From Geminicoccaceae bacterium (GTDB taxonomy: Bacteria; Pseudomonadota; Alphaproteobacteria; Geminicoccales; Geminicoccaceae), in the NCBI GenBank assembly GCA_020638465.1, contig JACKIM010000001.1, positions 62,001 to 126,000 on the forward strand: a DNA stretch of 64,000 nucleotides, read 5' to 3'. Below the pieces are notes generated by a model that was not told where the DNA came from, made no database searches, and worked only from the letters and a program-made list of their open reading frames with translations. Every line of letters begins with the position of its first letter. The stretch's first letter is position 1. The position numbers were made by a program, and so were the translations under genes. Below are positions 44,445 through 53,788 of this stretch, in pieces.

Positions 44445-45194
44445 TCAGATTGTCGCAGGCAGCGGCTTGCCTTCGATGGCCGCGAGAATGGTAACCATCA
44501 CCGCATCGGGATTGCTGAACATCAGTTCATGTCCGCCCCGAGTGGCCCCGACATGCCAGAGCGGGTCACCGGAGAACCGGTCAATGACATACTGGTAGGG
44601 CTGCGGCACCCGATCATCGGCATAGAGGTAGTAATGCGGTCCGGCGAAGCCGCCAGCGTCATCGGGCATCCGGTCGGTATAGGTGGCCATGGCCTGGGAT
44701 GTGAGTTTCGGTTGCAGCCAGGCAATCTGTTCTTCGCTCAATCCCTGCCAGATATGTGCATCGGGCGGCGGCACCCGCCACCCTTCGCCCTCCGAATGCA
44801 CTCGTGCCAGGGTGTCGCGCCGACGTTCTTCCGGCCAGCTGTCCTTGACCGATTGCCCGGCGCCGGTAATGGCTCCTTCGAGATGCACCACGGCCCGCAA
44901 CCGGTCCCTGATGCGCGTCTCCAGCGCATGCACCAGCGTCCCGCCATAGGAATGACCGACCAGGACGAAATCCTGCCAGTCGCATTGCTCGACCAGCCGC
45001 TGGAGCTGGGACACATGATGCAACATGCCGAATTCGGGTCGCAGATTGACCGCGTCGCTGCCCAAACCCGCAAGGCAGGGCGCATGAGCTACATGGCCTT
45101 CGGCCCGCAGTCGTGCGGCGATCTCGTCGAATGCCCACCCTCCATGCCAGGAACCGTGGACGAGCAGGATGGTCGTGGATCCGTGCTGGGTCAT
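44445..45194 (-). CDS. Alpha/beta hydrolase
   Basis: Predicted esterase or hydrolase of 249 residues. The oxyanion stretch is LLVHGSWHGGWAF near residue 10, and the nucleophile elbow is GHSYGG with the serine near residue 82. The likely catalytic histidine is in RGGHELMFSNP near residue 218. No signal peptide is visible. It resembles the salicylate esterase/hydroxynitrile lyase-like group, but the substrate is open. It converges with parC. Confidence 0.85.
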   Translation of the reverse strand: MTQHGSTTILLVHGSWHGGWAFDEIAARLRAEGHVAHAPCLAGLGSDAVNLRPEFGMLHHVSQLQRLVEQCDWQDFVLVGHSYGGTLVHALETRIRDRLRAVVHLEGAITGAGQSVKDSWPEERRRDTLARVHSEGEGWRVPPPDAHIWQGLSEEQIAWLQPKLTSQAMATYTDRMPDDAGGFAGPHYYLYADDRVPQPYQYVIDRFSGDPLWHVGATRGGHELMFSNPDAVMVTILAAIEGKPLPATI

Positions 45195-45326
45195 ACCTTG
45201 CCGTACCCGTTCGGATACCCGATTTGCAAGCGCTTTTCGATTGTCGAATCGAACGACTGTATGCAGCGCGTCAACCTGTATGCAGACAACAGGCCATCAT
45301 GGCGCCACGGTTTCGAGGGATCATGC

Positions 45327-46364
45327 TCATCGACTCGTCATCCGGTAGATGGTCCGCATGACCGGACGCAGGCCCGACGGCAGGCTGGCGGCGATGAACA
45401 ACCCGAGGGTCCGCGGTTGCATCGGCCGCCGGCGCAGGCTCTTGAGAAGGTGATGCCGTCCCCTGCGCGACTCGCCGGCATCGAGCAGGTACTCGCCATG
45501 CCAGAGATGGGCCCAGGCAAACGCTTCGTCGACCAGTGATCTCGGCAAATCAATTGGATAGCGCTCCATGGCCCGTTCGATTGCCTTGAGATAGTTCTGC
45601 GAAAAATAGCGCGCCTTCGCGTTGACCGTGAGTTGGTCGGCATGCCCGATCCGGTAGGATGCCATCGGATGGTCGATGAGCGCTACCGGCCCGAGGGCAG
45701 AGGCTCGCAGGAACAGGTCATAATCCTCGCCGACATGGCGCATGGAGGGATCGAAACCGTCGATGCGCTCGATCCACTCCCGGCGAATGACCGCGGTCGA
45801 CAGATGAACCAGATTACCCATTATCATGGGGCCGAGAATACGGCCCATGCGAATCATGACGTCGCCCGGCAGACCACCGGCCGTGATGCCGAGCGATGCT
45901 GCGGATTGCTCATGACTGAATACAGGATAGGCGTCGAGCTTGCGATAGGCTGTATACATCTGGCGCAGCCAGCGTTCGCCGACGATCCTGCCGCTGACGT
46001 CCACAGCCCGCATGTCGGTCCACACCAACCCCACTTCAGGATGGTTCCGCATGACCGCAAGTTGCGCCTGCAGCTTGCCTCTGTCCCAGGTATCGTCCGA
46101 ATCGAGAAAGGCGATCAGCGATCCCCTGGCGCTCTCCAGGCCACGGTTCCGGGCGGCCACGACACCCTGGTTGGACTGCCGCAACAGACGTATCCGCCGA
46201 TCGCCCCCGATCCATCTCTCGACGATATCGGCCGTCCCGTCGGTAGAGCCATCGTCGACGACGACAATTTCGAGATCCTCGACGGGCTGTCGAGCGACAC
46301 TGGCGATTGCCTCGCCAATACAATCGGCACGCTGAAAGGTGGGAATAATGACGCTTGTCAACAT
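45327..46364 (-). CDS. Family 2 glycosyltransferase
   Basis: Inverting glycosyltransferase of 345 residues with a GT-A fold. It opens TSVIIPTFQRADCIGEAIASV. The nucleotide-sugar motifs are VVDDGSTDGT near residue 36 and LDSDDTWD near residue 87. HVGEDYDLFLRASALG near residue 210 is the acceptor/catalytic region. It lies alone between the alpha/beta hydrolase and the divergently read aldolase-like gene. A role in a surface glycan is likely; the sugar is not known. Confidence 0.9.
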   Translation of the reverse strand: MLTSVIIPTFQRADCIGEAIASVARQPVEDLEIVVVDDGSTDGTADIVERWIGGDRRIRLLRQSNQGVVAARNRGLESARGSLIAFLDSDDTWDRGKLQAQLAVMRNHPEVGLVWTDMRAVDVSGRIVGERWLRQMYTAYRKLDAYPVFSHEQSAASLGITAGGLPGDVMIRMGRILGPMIMGNLVHLSTAVIRREWIERIDGFDPSMRHVGEDYDLFLRASALGPVALIDHPMASYRIGHADQLTVNAKARYFSQNYLKAIERAMERYPIDLPRSLVDEAFAWAHLWHGEYLLDAGESRRGRHHLLKSLRRRPMQPRTLGLFIAASLPSGLRPVMRTIYRMTSR

Positions 46365-46608
46365 AATTTTTAACCATTTGTAGAATTTCCACGTCAGATA
46401 ACATTCTATTTTGGATACTTTGGCTCAATTCTGCCTGCCTGATCGACGTATCTCGATATGCGTCACGTTCGGTGATTTTCTCCCGTTTGCACCACAATGA
46501 TGCCTTTTCCACATGCCGGTATTGCCGCCGCTGGCGGGTTTCGCGGAATTGCTGCATGACGATTTCCACCATGTCAGGATTGCACCTTCTGCGAGAGGAG
46601 ACCGTTTC

Positions 46609-47595
46609 ATGAAGAGCCTCGAGACCAAACTCGGGCATATCCGCGGTGGCCGGTACCAGCCGAGCGATTTCATCATCGCCGATGCCAAGGACGGCGATAT
46701 CGGCTTCGGTCGCATGGCCCCCGGAGAGGATCCCGAACGCCCGGGACGTTACCTGCCCCGGTCCACCCATCTCGAAGCCATCCGGGAAATGACCCGTTCG
46801 GGGCTGGTCGACATCATGCTGATGTCGGCGTCCACCGCCGAACGTGTCTCGCGCGAAGGGCTCTTCGAGGACAGCGCCGTCACGCCGGCCATTCGCCTGA
46901 ACGACACGACCGACATCTGGTCCGCCCGTGGCGGCCGCTACAAGGAAACGCCGTCACGGCACCACCGCACCGCCCGCCTCGACCATGCCCGCCGCCACGC
47001 CGGCCTCGGTCTCTACTCGATCACATTTTCCAACGAGCGCGACATCGACGCCGAGAATGCCGAGGCCTACAGTGCCTTCCGCCTCGATGCCGCGCGTAAC
47101 GGCATGCAGCACTTCCTTGAGGTGTTCAATCCGGCTTTTGACATCAATCTGGCCGAGAATGCCGACCTTGGCGGCTACATCAACGACAACATCGTCCGCA
47201 CGCTCGCCGGCGTGATGGAGGAAGATTTCCCACGCTTCCTCAAGATGCAGTTCAACGGTCCGCGGGCGACCGAAGAACTCGCAAGCTACGATCCCGGCCG
47301 GCTGATCGTCGGAATCCTCGGTGGAGCCAAGGGTACGACCCGCGATACCTTCGAACTGGTCGGCCAATCGGAAAGGTATGGCGCTCGCGTGGCTCTGTTC
47401 GGCCGCAAGATCATGCAGGCTGAACGCCCACTGGCGCTGGTGGAGCACATGCGCGCGGTGGTCGAGGGCAAGCTGAAGCCGGCCGAGGCCGTGCGGGCCT
47501 ATCATGGTGTCCTGCAAAAGGAGAAGGTCACGCCGAAACTCGACCTCGAACGGGACCTTGAAGTCACCGAGGACGCACTCAAGGCCGGCGCCTGA
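46609..47595 (+). CDS. Aldolase-like TIM-barrel protein of unknown function
   Basis: Protein of 328 residues from ATG 46609, with AGAGGAG upstream. No signal or membrane segment. I do not recognise a named enzyme. The alternation of strands and helices, and the blocks FLEVFNPAFDIN, FLKMQFNGP and VGILGGAKGTTRDTFELV, resemble class I aldolases of the DeoC/LacD group, where a lysine forms a Schiff base; K in FLKMQF is the best candidate. The last part, EHMRAVVEGKLKPAEAVRAYHG, also fits a sugar-aldolase. It stands alone in its transcript, with a strong hairpin after it. Confidence 0.6.
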   Translation: MKSLETKLGHIRGGRYQPSDFIIADAKDGDIGFGRMAPGEDPERPGRYLPRSTHLEAIREMTRSGLVDIMLMSASTAERVSREGLFEDSAVTPAIRLNDTTDIWSARGGRYKETPSRHHRTARLDHARRHAGLGLYSITFSNERDIDAENAEAYSAFRLDAARNGMQHFLEVFNPAFDINLAENADLGGYINDNIVRTLAGVMEEDFPRFLKMQFNGPRATEELASYDPGRLIVGILGGAKGTTRDTFELVGQSERYGARVALFGRKIMQAERPLALVEHMRAVVEGKLKPAEAVRAYHGVLQKEKVTPKLDLERDLEVTEDALKAGA

Positions 47596-47646
47596 AACAT
47601 CGCCCTTCCCCAAAAGCTGTATACAAACCCGGCGCGACAAACGGGA

Positions 47647-47671
47647 CCAGGCTGCCGACACGGCAGCCTGG
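47647..47671 (+). terminator. Terminator-like hairpin after aldolase-like gene
   Basis: CCAGGCTGCC (47647-47656) and GGCAGCCTGG (47662-47671) make a perfect 10-base stem with a 5-base loop, 52 bases after the stop codon. There is no long T-run downstream. Confidence 0.55.
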
Positions 47672-47770
47672 CTTGCCTGAAGCAATGGGGCGGCTTATCG
47701 TTCGAACAACACCCGCGATGATGGCGAGTGTCGTCCGCACGGTACGAAAACCGGGTCGGGAGGAATGGTC

Positions 47771-48382
47771 ATGGGCGCGGAATTTCTCTTGACGTCGCTG
47801 GTGGTGGTGGCCCTGCCCGGAACGGGTGTCCTGTATACACTGGCTGTCGGCCTCGGCCGGGGCATCCGTCCCGGTTTTATGGCTGCACTGGGCTGCACGC
47901 TCGGCATCGTGCCGCATGTCATCGCCTCCATCATCGGCCTCGCCGCACTGCTGCATGCGAGTGCCGTGGCATTCCAGACGATCAAGTTCGCGGGAGTGAT
48001 CTATCTCGGCTGGATGGCCTGGAACATCCTCAAGGACGGTGGGGCACTGGATGTCCGTGAGGATCGCCGGCCGCTGACATCCCCGCAGATCATTCGCCAC
48101 GCCATTCTCATCAACCTGCTGAATCCCAAGCTTTCCCTGTTCTTTCTCGCGTTCCTGCCCCAGTTCGTCAGCCCCGGAGCCGCGCATCCGACCTTCGAGA
48201 TGCTCGGGCTCGCGCTGATCTTCATGGCCATGACCCTGGGAGTCTTCGTTATCTACGGTGCCTGTGCCGCCGCCGCCCGTGACCACATCATCTCCCGCCC
48301 ACGGGTCATGACGTGGCTCAAACGCTGTTTCGCGGGTGCCTTCGCCCTCATGGGGTTGAAACTGGCACTGGCCGATCGCTAG
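47771..48382 (+). CDS. LysE/RhtB family amino-acid exporter
   Basis: Inner-membrane exporter of 203 residues from ATG 47771; GGGAGG lies seven bases upstream, whereas ATG 47765 would be too close to it. About six hydrophobic segments are visible. Family marks are ALPGTGVLYTLAVGLGRGIRPG near the N terminus and LINLLNPKLSLFFLAFLPQFV in the middle. It is likely to export an amino acid or homoserine-type compound. It converges with the peptide transporter operon. Confidence 0.88.
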   Translation: MGAEFLLTSLVVVALPGTGVLYTLAVGLGRGIRPGFMAALGCTLGIVPHVIASIIGLAALLHASAVAFQTIKFAGVIYLGWMAWNILKDGGALDVREDRRPLTSPQIIRHAILINLLNPKLSLFFLAFLPQFVSPGAAHPTFEMLGLALIFMAMTLGVFVIYGACAAAARDHIISRPRVMTWLKRCFAGAFALMGLKLALADR

Positions 48383-48411
48383 CGGCGTGCCGGTAAAATT
48401 CCGGCAGCCGC
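48382..48411. terminator. Convergent terminator-like hairpin
   Basis: GCGGC-TGCCGG and CCGGCA-GCCGC pair over 11 bases with a single bulged G at 48387 and the loop TAAAATT. It lies between the LysE-type gene and the ABC ATPase, which read towards each other. No T-run is seen. Confidence 0.5.
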
Positions 48412-48429
48412 CGTGAGCATTGAGCGTGG

Positions 48430-50043
48430 CTATCCGGCCTTCTCGACTTTCCCCTCCACCGCGGCTGCCAGCAGCGTCCGGGTATAGGGTTCCCTGGGGG
48501 CGTTGAAGACGTCCGCCGATGGTCCCTGCTCGACGACCCTGCCGTTCTTCATGACAATGACCCAATCGGACATGGCACGAACGACAGCAAGGTCATGGGA
48601 GATGAACAGGTAGGTGAGCCCGAGGCTCTCCTGCAGGTCGCGCAACAGCGCGATCACCTGCTTTTGAATGGTCCGGTCGAGAGCGGATGTCGGCTCATCG
48701 AGCAGGACGAATTCGGGGCGCAGGACCATGGCCCTGGCGATGGCAATGCGCTGGCGCTGTCCGCCCGAGAACTCGTGCGGATAGCGTTGCATGGATGAAG
48801 GATCGAGACCGACACGGTTCATGACCTCAACGACACGGGCCTGCCGCTCGCCTTCCCGGAGCACGGGCTCATGCAGCCTCAGTCCCTCGGCAACGATCTG
48901 GCCGACGGTGAGCCGCGGCGACAGGGAGCCGAAAGGATCCTGGAAGACCACCTGCATATGCCTGCGCAACGGCCGCATTTCAGCATCGTCGTAACGGTCG
49001 ATGCGAGCGGAGGCAAAGACGATGGTCCCCTTCGACGGCAGCAGGCGCAGGATGGCGCGGCCGAGTGTCGACTTGCCGGAACCACTTTCGCCAACGACCC
49101 CCACGGTCTGGCCGCGACGAATGGCGAGACTGATGCCGCCGACCGCATCGAGGCTCTTCGTCACCCGCCCGAGCCAGTCGAAGCTGATGGGAAAGGTGAC
49201 GCGGACACCTCGCGCATCAAGCAGCAATTCCTCGTCTTCGCCGACCGGCGCCTTGGTTCCGTCAGGCTCAGCATCCAGCAGTTCACGGGTATAGGGGTGT
49301 GCCGGTCTCGTCATGATGACGGAGGCTTCGCCCTGTTCGACCACCACACCCCGGCGCATGACATAGACGCGATCGGCAAATCGGCGAACGATACCGAGAT
49401 CATGGGTGATGAACACGAGGCCCATGTTGAAACGGCGCTGCAGGTCAGCCAGCAATTCCAGGATCTGGGCCTGGATGGTGACATCGAGTGCCGTAGTGGG
49501 TTCGTCCGCGATGATGATGTCCGGTTCGTTGGCCAGCGCCATGGCGATCAATACACGCTGACGCTGCCCGCCGGAGAGCTGGTGGGGAAACGCACCCATG
49601 CGGGCTTGCGGATCGGGGATCCCCACCAAGTGCAGGAGTTCGAGAACGCGCCTGCCGGCATCCTTGCGGGAAATACCCTTGTGGTAGATCAGCGGATCGC
49701 CGATCTGCGTCTCGATGGACTGCAGCGGGTCCAGCGAGGTCATCGGTTCCTGGAAGATCATCGAGATCTTCACGCCGCGAATGGCGTTCAACTGCCTGTT
49801 CGAAAGGCCGATGAGCTCGGTGCCGCGATACCGGGCACTGCCCGTGGAAGTCCCGTTGCTGGCAAGCAGGCCGATGGTACTCATCACAAGCTGGCTCTTG
49901 CCCGAACCGCTCTCCCCGACGACGGCGACGGTCTCACCGGGGTGGAGGTCGAGATCCACGCCCCTGACCGCCTCGACATCGCCATCGGGGGTCCTGAAGG
50001 AAACACGCAGATCGCGGATTTCAAGGATGGGCTTTTCAGTCAT
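48430..50043 (-). CDS. Peptide ABC importer, fused dual ATPase (OppDF/YejF type)
   Basis: Cytoplasmic double ATPase of 537 residues from ATG 50043. The first domain has Walker A GESGSGKSQ, signature LSGGQRQRVLIAMAL and Walker B IIIADEPTTALD. The second has Walker A GESGSGKSTLGRA, signature FSGGQRQRIAIARAM and Walker B FVLLDEPTSALD. The first Walker A ends GKSQ, a slight change from GKST. It is the last gene of a four-gene minus-strand operon with oppA, oppB and oppC homologues. It also resembles the fused ATPase at the left edge of the window. Confidence 0.94.
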   Translation of the reverse strand: MTEKPILEIRDLRVSFRTPDGDVEAVRGVDLDLHPGETVAVVGESGSGKSQLVMSTIGLLASNGTSTGSARYRGTELIGLSNRQLNAIRGVKISMIFQEPMTSLDPLQSIETQIGDPLIYHKGISRKDAGRRVLELLHLVGIPDPQARMGAFPHQLSGGQRQRVLIAMALANEPDIIIADEPTTALDVTIQAQILELLADLQRRFNMGLVFITHDLGIVRRFADRVYVMRRGVVVEQGEASVIMTRPAHPYTRELLDAEPDGTKAPVGEDEELLLDARGVRVTFPISFDWLGRVTKSLDAVGGISLAIRRGQTVGVVGESGSGKSTLGRAILRLLPSKGTIVFASARIDRYDDAEMRPLRRHMQVVFQDPFGSLSPRLTVGQIVAEGLRLHEPVLREGERQARVVEVMNRVGLDPSSMQRYPHEFSGGQRQRIAIARAMVLRPEFVLLDEPTSALDRTIQKQVIALLRDLQESLGLTYLFISHDLAVVRAMSDWVIVMKNGRVVEQGPSADVFNAPREPYTRTLLAAAVEGKVEKAG

Positions 50044-50075
50044 CGCTGCCCGCCGGCGACTGGGAAGCCTGCATC

Positions 50076-51209
50076 TCACCGGTCCTTCGGATCGAGCGCA
50101 TCACGCAGGCCGTCGCCGATGAAATTGAGGCAGAGCAACGTGATCGCGAGAAAGATTGACGGAAACAGCAGCAGATAGGGCGCATCCTGGATGTTCTTCG
50201 CTCCCTCGGAAATGAGCACTCCCCAGCTGGTCATCGGTTCCTGGACTCCCAGTCCGAGGAAGGAGAGGAAGCTCTCCAGCAAGATCACCTTGGGAACGAG
50301 CAGTGTCATGTAGATCACCACCGGGCCCAGTGTGTTGGGAACGATATGCCGCCAGATGATGTGCCATTGCGACACGCCGAGCGCGCGCGCGGCCTCGACA
50401 TATTCCTGGCGCTTGATCGACAGGGTCTGTCCACGAACAATGCGTGCCATGTCGAGCCATTCCACAGCACCTACGGCGATGAACATGAGAATGAAATTCC
50501 GCCCGAAGAATACCACCAGCATGATGACGAAAAAGATGAAAGGCAACGAGTAGAGAACATCGACGAAACGCATCATCAACTGGTCGATCCGCCCGCCGAC
50601 GAAGCCTGCCACGGCTCCCCAGGCCACGCCGATGAGCAAGGCGACGAATGTAGCGAGCAGGCCAATCGCGAGCGATACACGGCCGCCGATGAGGATACGG
50701 GTGAGCAGGTCGCGGCCATTCTGGTCGGTGCCGGCAAGGAACACCGCTCGCGCCACGGTGGCCTCGATCACCAGCACACGGCCTCCGTCCTCTTCGCTCA
50801 CGATATGCGAACCAGTGAAGGAATCCACGCGATCGATGTAGCGGGTCATCCGCGGATCGATGGGGTTGTCGGCGCTGAGGCGAACGGTGAGCGTATCGCC
50901 ATCCACCGAAAAGTCGTCGATGTCGACCTTCGCCCGTCGCAAGGCACGATGCAGGTCAGCGTCGATCTGTGCCGCGGTGGGATAGGGCTCCAGCGAAGGG
51001 CGGGTCTTGACGTAGGATTGATACACCTCGTCATACGCATGAGGTGAAATGACCGGCCCGACGATGCAGACGACGGCCATGAGCCCCAGAGTAACGATGG
51101 CAGCAACAGCGGCACGATTGGCCCGCAGGCGGCGCAGGGCATCGCTCCAGAGGCTGCGCCCCTTGCGCATCGGGATGACAGGCTCGACGGATGCGGACGT
51201 TTCAGTCAA
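50076..51209 (-). CDS. Peptide ABC importer permease, OppC-like, with long periplasmic insert
   Basis: Inner-membrane permease of 377 residues. The start is taken as TTG 51209, which overlaps the oppB stop and has AAGGTG six bases upstream; ATG 51170 is possible. A first membrane helix near residue 37-57 is followed by an unusually long loop of about 130 residues before TDQNGRDLLTRILIGGRVSL, where common OppC proteins have roughly 40-60. Four to five further helices follow, with the coupling loop EAARALGVSQWHIIWRHIVPN. It pairs with the OppB-like permease. Confidence 0.9.
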   Translation of the reverse strand: MTETSASVEPVIPMRKGRSLWSDALRRLRANRAAVAAIVTLGLMAVVCIVGPVISPHAYDEVYQSYVKTRPSLEPYPTAAQIDADLHRALRRAKVDIDDFSVDGDTLTVRLSADNPIDPRMTRYIDRVDSFTGSHIVSEEDGGRVLVIEATVARAVFLAGTDQNGRDLLTRILIGGRVSLAIGLLATFVALLIGVAWGAVAGFVGGRIDQLMMRFVDVLYSLPFIFFVIMLVVFFGRNFILMFIAVGAVEWLDMARIVRGQTLSIKRQEYVEAARALGVSQWHIIWRHIVPNTLGPVVIYMTLLVPKVILLESFLSFLGLGVQEPMTSWGVLISEGAKNIQDAPYLLLFPSIFLAITLLCLNFIGDGLRDALDPKDR

Positions 51210-52122
51210 GGCGCACCTTCGGGTCCAGCCATGCATAGAGAATGTCGACGACAAGGTTGAAGACGACGACGAAGACGGCGACCGTGACCACCGTTCCCAT
51301 GACAAGCGTGTAATCGCGGTTGAGCGCGCCCTGGACAAAATGCCGGCCGATGCCCGGCACGCCGAAGATGGATTCGATGACCACCGAACCGGTCAGCAGT
51401 GCTGCTGCCGCCGGCCCCAGATAGGAAACCACCGGCAACAGGGCCCCGCGCAGAGCCCGGCCGATCACCACCCGTTGCGGCAGCCCGTAGGCAAGCGCAG
51501 TACGGATGTGGTTGGAGCGCATCACCTCGATCATGCTTCCCCGCGTCAGCCGCGAAATCACGGCGATCTGCGGCAGCGCAAGGGCAAAGATCGGCAGGAT
51601 CTTGTTGACCAGAGCGCCCTCGCCCCAGCCGCCGGCAGGCAACCAGCCCAGATGAATGGAGAACAGGAGCGTGAGTGCAGGCGCCATCACGAAATTGGGA
51701 ACGACGATGCCGATGAGTGCTATGGTCATCACGCCATAGTCTGCCGCCCTGTTCTGGCGAAGAGCCGCAATTGTGCCCAGCGTACAGCCAATCAATGTCG
51801 CCAGCACCAGCGCCGACAACCCGAGCTGGACGGAGACCGGCAGGCCATCCAGCAGCAATTCGTCGACGGTGAAGTCCCGGTAGACGTAGGAAGGTCCGAG
51901 ATGACCGGTGAAAAGGCCCTTCAGGTAGTCGAGATACTGGGCCCACAGCGGCTGGTCGAGATGATAGTAGGCCATCAGATTGGCCAGCACCTGCGGTGGC
52001 AACGGCCGCTCAAGGCTGAACGGTCCGCCCGGCGCCAGTCGCATCAGGAAAAAAGCCACGGTGATGATCACGAACATTGTCGGTATCGCGGTCATCAACC
52101 GCTTGAAGATGAAACGAATCAT
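51202..52122 (-). CDS. Peptide ABC importer permease, OppB-like
   Basis: Inner-membrane permease of 306 residues, with a first helix at residues 9-28, a periplasmic loop, and five further helices. The coupling region is RTALAYGLPQRVVIGRALRGALLPVV and the late block ESIFGVPGIGRHFVQGALNRDY is typical of OppB/DppB. A 12-base hairpin separates it from the binding-protein gene. Translation of oppC overlaps its end. Confidence 0.93.
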   Translation of the reverse strand: MIRFIFKRLMTAIPTMFVIITVAFFLMRLAPGGPFSLERPLPPQVLANLMAYYHLDQPLWAQYLDYLKGLFTGHLGPSYVYRDFTVDELLLDGLPVSVQLGLSALVLATLIGCTLGTIAALRQNRAADYGVMTIALIGIVVPNFVMAPALTLLFSIHLGWLPAGGWGEGALVNKILPIFALALPQIAVISRLTRGSMIEVMRSNHIRTALAYGLPQRVVIGRALRGALLPVVSYLGPAAAALLTGSVVIESIFGVPGIGRHFVQGALNRDYTLVMGTVVTVAVFVVVFNLVVDILYAWLDPKVRLD

Positions 52123-52143
52123 GGCTGCACCGAAAAAGCCGGA

Positions 52144-52178
52144 GGCAAGGTGGCCATATCCTGTCCGGCCACCTTGCC
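52144..52178 (-). other. Strong hairpin between oppA- and oppB-like genes
   Basis: GGCAAGGTGGCC (52144-52155) pairs perfectly over 12 bases with GGCCACCTTGCC (52167-52178), loop 11 bases. It lies between the stop of the binding-protein gene and the start of the permease gene. It probably stabilises the upstream mRNA or partly stops transcription, so that more binding protein than permease is made. Confidence 0.7.
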
Positions 52179-52198
52179 ATGGACCGTTGGTCCCGCCG

Positions 52199-53788
52199 TT
52201 ATTCGCCGATCGACATGAACCGGGAGGGATGGACGTTGCGCAGGTTGTCTTCCCAACCCTTCAATCTGTCGGAAACGAGACTGATTGAACCATAATACAG
52301 GAGCGGGATGTAGGGGACGTCGCGAGAGAAGATCTCTTCCGCCTGCTTGAGAATTCCCGCCCTGACGTCGAGATCGACAGTCGCCGCGGCTTCATGCATC
52401 AAGGCGTCGTATTCGGGATTTTGATAACGGGCATAGTTCAGTCCCGTATTGTCGCTTTCCAGCAGGAACAGGAAGTTCTGCGGATCGTTGTAATCGCCGA
52501 TCCAGCCCGCACGGGCGATGTCGTAATCGCCGCGATCACGCAGGATGGCATAATGGGTCTTGGTGTCCGCATTGGTAAGCGTCGTCTCGACACCCAGCGG
52601 CTTCCACATGTCGGCAATGGCGGTGGCGGTCTTCTGGTGGTTCTCGGAGGTGTTGAAGCGGATGTCGACCTCAAGCGGATGATCGGGACCGAAACCCGCC
52701 TCCTTCATGAGAGCAATCGCCTGATCCTCGCGATCGAGCAGTGGCGTATCCTTGTAAGAAAAGTAGGCCGGCTCGCCATAGTTGTCGATTCCGGGCGGCA
52801 CCAGGCTGTAACCCGCGACCATCGTGTCGCCCCAGATGTCATGGGCGAGGAATTCGCGGTCGATGACCATCGACAGGGCCTGCCTGACGCGGACATCGTC
52901 AAACGGCGCCTTGTCGGTGTTGACGGTGTAGTAATAGGTGCCGAGATAGGGTGCGATACGCAGCGTGTCCCCCAACTTCTCGCGCATGTAGTCCATCTGC
53001 TCGACCGGACCGTCGTTGTTGCTGTCCAGTTCGCCGGCCTCGAAACGGCGCAGGGCGGCGGAACGATCCTCCGTCGGGTAATAGTAGACGGTGTCGATGG
53101 CGACCGTGTCGGCATCATGGAAATTCGGATTCCTCACGGACTTGATATGCGAGTTGGGCACCCATTCATCCAGCATGTAGGGGCCGTTTGAGACCATCAC
53201 GCCCGGCTTGGTGAAGTCCTGCGGATTGGACTGCACCGTGCCCGGATGCACCGGCAGACTGGTCTGGTGGGTCAGCAACTGAAGGAAGTACGGGGTCGCA
53301 CTCGCCAGGGTGATCTCGACCGTCCGGGAATCGACGGCCTTTACACCGACATCCTCCGCACGCCCCTCACCGCTGTTGAACATCTTCGCACCGGCGATCG
53401 GAAACAGCACATCGGCATATTTCGCGCCGGTGGCAGGATCGAGGATACGACGATAGGAGAACACGAAATCGTCGGCCGTCACCGGATCCCCGTTCGACCA
53501 CTTCGCATCGTCGCGCAGCTTGAACGTATAGACGAGGCCATCGTCGGACACCGACCAGCTTTCGGCCACGCCAGGCTGCACCGAGCCATCCGCGCCGTCG
53601 ATCACGAGCCCCTCGTAAAGGTCGCGCAGAATGTTGGATTCATAGATGGTGGACGTCAGGTGCTGGTCGAGCGTTTCCGGTTCCGCGGTATTGCCGCGAT
53701 GATAGACCATCTCCGCCCGAACCATGGCCGTCGAACCGAGCAACAGGGCCGCCGCCAGCGCAAAGCCTCTCAGATGCCGTTTGATCAT
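52199..53788 (-). CDS. Peptide ABC importer binding protein, OppA-like
   Basis: Periplasmic peptide-binding protein of 529 residues. The start is ATG 53788, with AAGGGAGAGG upstream, and it gives a clean Sec signal peptide (IKRHLRGFALAAALLLGS … MVRAE). Family marks are AEPETLDQHLTSTIYES, LYEGLV, VAESWSVSDDGLVYTFKLRDDAKWSNGDP in parts, and DVRVRQALSMVIDRE. These match OppA/MppA-type proteins with a broad peptide range. It heads the operon oppA-oppB-oppC-oppDF and is divergent from the ZntB-like gene. Confidence 0.94.
   Translation of the reverse strand: MIKRHLRGFALAAALLLGSTAMVRAEMVYHRGNTAEPETLDQHLTSTIYESNILRDLYEGLVIDGADGSVQPGVAESWSVSDDGLVYTFKLRDDAKWSNGDPVTADDFVFSYRRILDPATGAKYADVLFPIAGAKMFNSGEGRAEDVGVKAVDSRTVEITLASATPYFLQLLTHQTSLPVHPGTVQSNPQDFTKPGVMVSNGPYMLDEWVPNSHIKSVRNPNFHDADTVAIDTVYYYPTEDRSAALRRFEAGELDSNNDGPVEQMDYMREKLGDTLRIAPYLGTYYYTVNTDKAPFDDVRVRQALSMVIDREFLAHDIWGDTMVAGYSLVPPGIDNYGEPAYFSYKDTPLLDREDQAIALMKEAGFGPDHPLEVDIRFNTSENHQKTATAIADMWKPLGVETTLTNADTKTHYAILRDRGDYDIARAGWIGDYNDPQNFLFLLESDNTGLNYARYQNPEYDALMHEAAATVDLDVRAGILKQAEEIFSRDVPYIPLLYYGSISLVSDRLKGWEDNLRNVHPSRFMSIGE

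Noticed and set aside
46445..46464. Inverted repeat GACGTAT / ATGCGTC before the aldolase-like gene
   Set aside because: It has a mismatch, is short, and lies over 140 bases from the start codon. It is too weak to call an operator.
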